A stretch of DNA of 64,000 nt, taken from assembly GCA_949775045.1 (NCBI GenBank), contig CATKSA010000099.1, forward strand, positions 62,001 to 126,000, in the 5' to 3' direction. Positions 62,861-64,000 of the stretch are shown in pieces (position 1 is the first letter of the stretch; each line of letters starts with the position of its first letter). This DNA comes from Metridium senile. Taxonomy: Eukaryota > Cnidaria > Anthozoa > Actiniaria > Metridiidae. The translations under genes and the position numbers were made by a program. The notes below the pieces were generated by a model. It did no database searches and had not been told where the DNA came from. It worked only from the letters and a program-made list of their open reading frames with translations.

Positions 62861-64000
62861 TTGTTACCCAGTAGTTACTGTGATTGTAAATTGATGATTT
62901 TTTGTCAACCAGTAGTTACTGTGATTGTAAATGAATGATTTTTATAACCCAGTAGTTACTGTGATTGTAAACGGATGATTTTTGTAACCCAGTTGTTACT
63001 GTGATTGTAAATTGATGATGTTTTGTAACCCAGTAGTTACTGTGATTGTATACGGACGAGTTTTGTAAACCAGTAGTTATTGTGATTGTAAATTGATGAT
63101 TTTTTGTAAACCAGTAGTTACTGTGATTGTAAACGTATGATTGTTGTAACCCAGTAGTTACTGTGATTGTAAATTGATGATTTTTTGTAACCCAGTAGTT
63201 ACTGTGATTGTAAACGGATGATTTTTGTAACCCAGTAGTTACTGTGATTGTATACGGACGAGTTTTGTAACCCAGTAGGTACTGTGATTGTAAATGAATG
63301 ATTTTTATAACCCAGTAGTTACTGTGATTGTAAACGGATGATTTTTGTAACCCAGTTGTTACTGTGATTGTAACCGGATGATTTTTGTAACCCAGTAGTT
63401 ACTGTGATTGTATACGGACGAGTATTGTAAACCAGTAGTTACTGTGATTGTATACGGACGAGTTTTGTAACCCAGTAGTTACTGTGATTGTAAATGAATG
63501 ATTTTTGTAACCCAGTAGTTACTGTGATTGTAAATGACTGATTTTTGTAACCCAGTTGTTACTGTGATTGTAAATTGATGATGTTTTGTAACCCAGTAGT
63601 TACTGTGATTGTAAATTGATGATTTTTTGTAACCCAGTAGTTACTGTGATTGTAAATTGATGATTTTTTGTAAACCAGTATTTACTGTGATTGTAAACGG
63701 ACGAGTTTGGTAACCCAGTAGTTACTGTGATTGTAAATGAATGATTTTTGTAACCCAGAAGTTACTGTGATTGTAAATTGTTGATTTTTTTGTAACCCAG
63801 TAGTTACTGTGATTGTAACCGGATGATTTTTGTAACCCAGTAGTTACTGTGATTGTAAACGGACGAGTTTTGTAACCCAGTAGTTACTGTGATTGTAAAT
63901 TGATGATTTTTTGTAAACCAGTAGTTACTGTGATTGTAAACGTATGATTGTTGTTACCCAGTAGTTACTGTGATTGTAAATTGATGATTTTTTGTCAACC
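62861..64000. repeat. 1090-bp higher-order repeat, second copy cut by window end
   Basis: The unique substitution TTGTTACCCA after CGTATGATTG occurs at 62861 and 63951, offset 1090 (27 monomers), and each is followed by an AATTGATGA monomer with GTCAACC. Confidence 0.85.

Larger units (their letters stand above)
40515..64000. repeat. Uninterrupted satellite array, block 14 (23.5 kb, segment-free)
   Basis: About 580 monomers with no 370-bp segment, no gene and no RNA gene. Monomers with GTAGGTACTG, GTCAACCAG, CGTATGATTGTTG and TATAAGGACGAG are common here and rare or absent left of 35 kb. Local higher-order repeats are listed separately. The array runs off the right edge. Confidence 0.97.

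Noticed and set aside
40515..64000. CRISPR-like array of repeats and spacers
   Set aside because: The variable part is only about 10 bp and takes a limited number of recurring states, there are no cas genes, and the context is an animal retrotransposon.
1..64000. Telomeric repeat, because monomers contain TAACCC
   Set aside because: TAACCC occurs once per 40 bp and is never in tandem.

Overview
This window is eukaryotic and almost certainly from an animal. About 46 kb is one AT-rich satellite with a 40-41 bp monomer. The only recognisable genes belong to a BEL/Pao LTR retrotransposon, a superfamily known from metazoans, and a piece of metazoan-type tRNA-Tyr sequence lies inside it. I cannot name the species; an aquatic invertebrate is a guess. 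I see no host gene, RNA gene, CRISPR array or bacterial feature.

Layout. (1) 1-40514 is satellite punctuated by 13 copies of a 370-bp non-satellite segment, in which I saw no base difference. They start at 1941, 4722, 6088, 8061, 10842, 24955, 26927, 29184, 30272, 33735, 35590, 37928 and 40145. Their spacing shows a 6.12-kb higher-order unit present twice (from 1941 and from 8061), then a second block of about 4.2 kb duplicated from 33735 and 37928. (2) 11181-23922 is the retrotransposon, inserted into the fifth 370-bp segment with a perfect 5-bp target duplication (GATGA). (3) 40515-64000 is satellite without the 370-bp segment, built from several local higher-order repeats (243, 889, 1977, 1333 and 1090 bp).

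The retrotransposon is the most unusual object. Its two outer 251-bp LTRs look identical, so it arrived recently. It arrived after the 6.12-kb duplication, because the matching site in segment copy 2 (4722-5091) is empty. The outer parts, 11181-16772 and 21159-23922, together represent one element: LTR, Gag with 33 full 18-residue repeats, zinc knuckles, protease, RT, RNase H, integrase and LTR. Between them sits 4.39 kb of the same family in inverted orientation. It holds the 3' part of pol, a third and slightly divergent LTR, 15 nt matching the 3' end of tRNA-Tyr including CCA, and a second short pol fragment. The junctions show microhomology and loss of a few bases, not an integrase-type duplication. 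This suggests aberrant reverse transcription between two RNAs, though repair or assembly error cannot be excluded from one sequence. Gag-pol is therefore broken inside RT.

The satellite monomer has a nearly invariant block with two overlapping inverted repeats and a short variable block with roughly a dozen states, whose order spells the higher-order repeats. T-tracts recur about every four helical turns.
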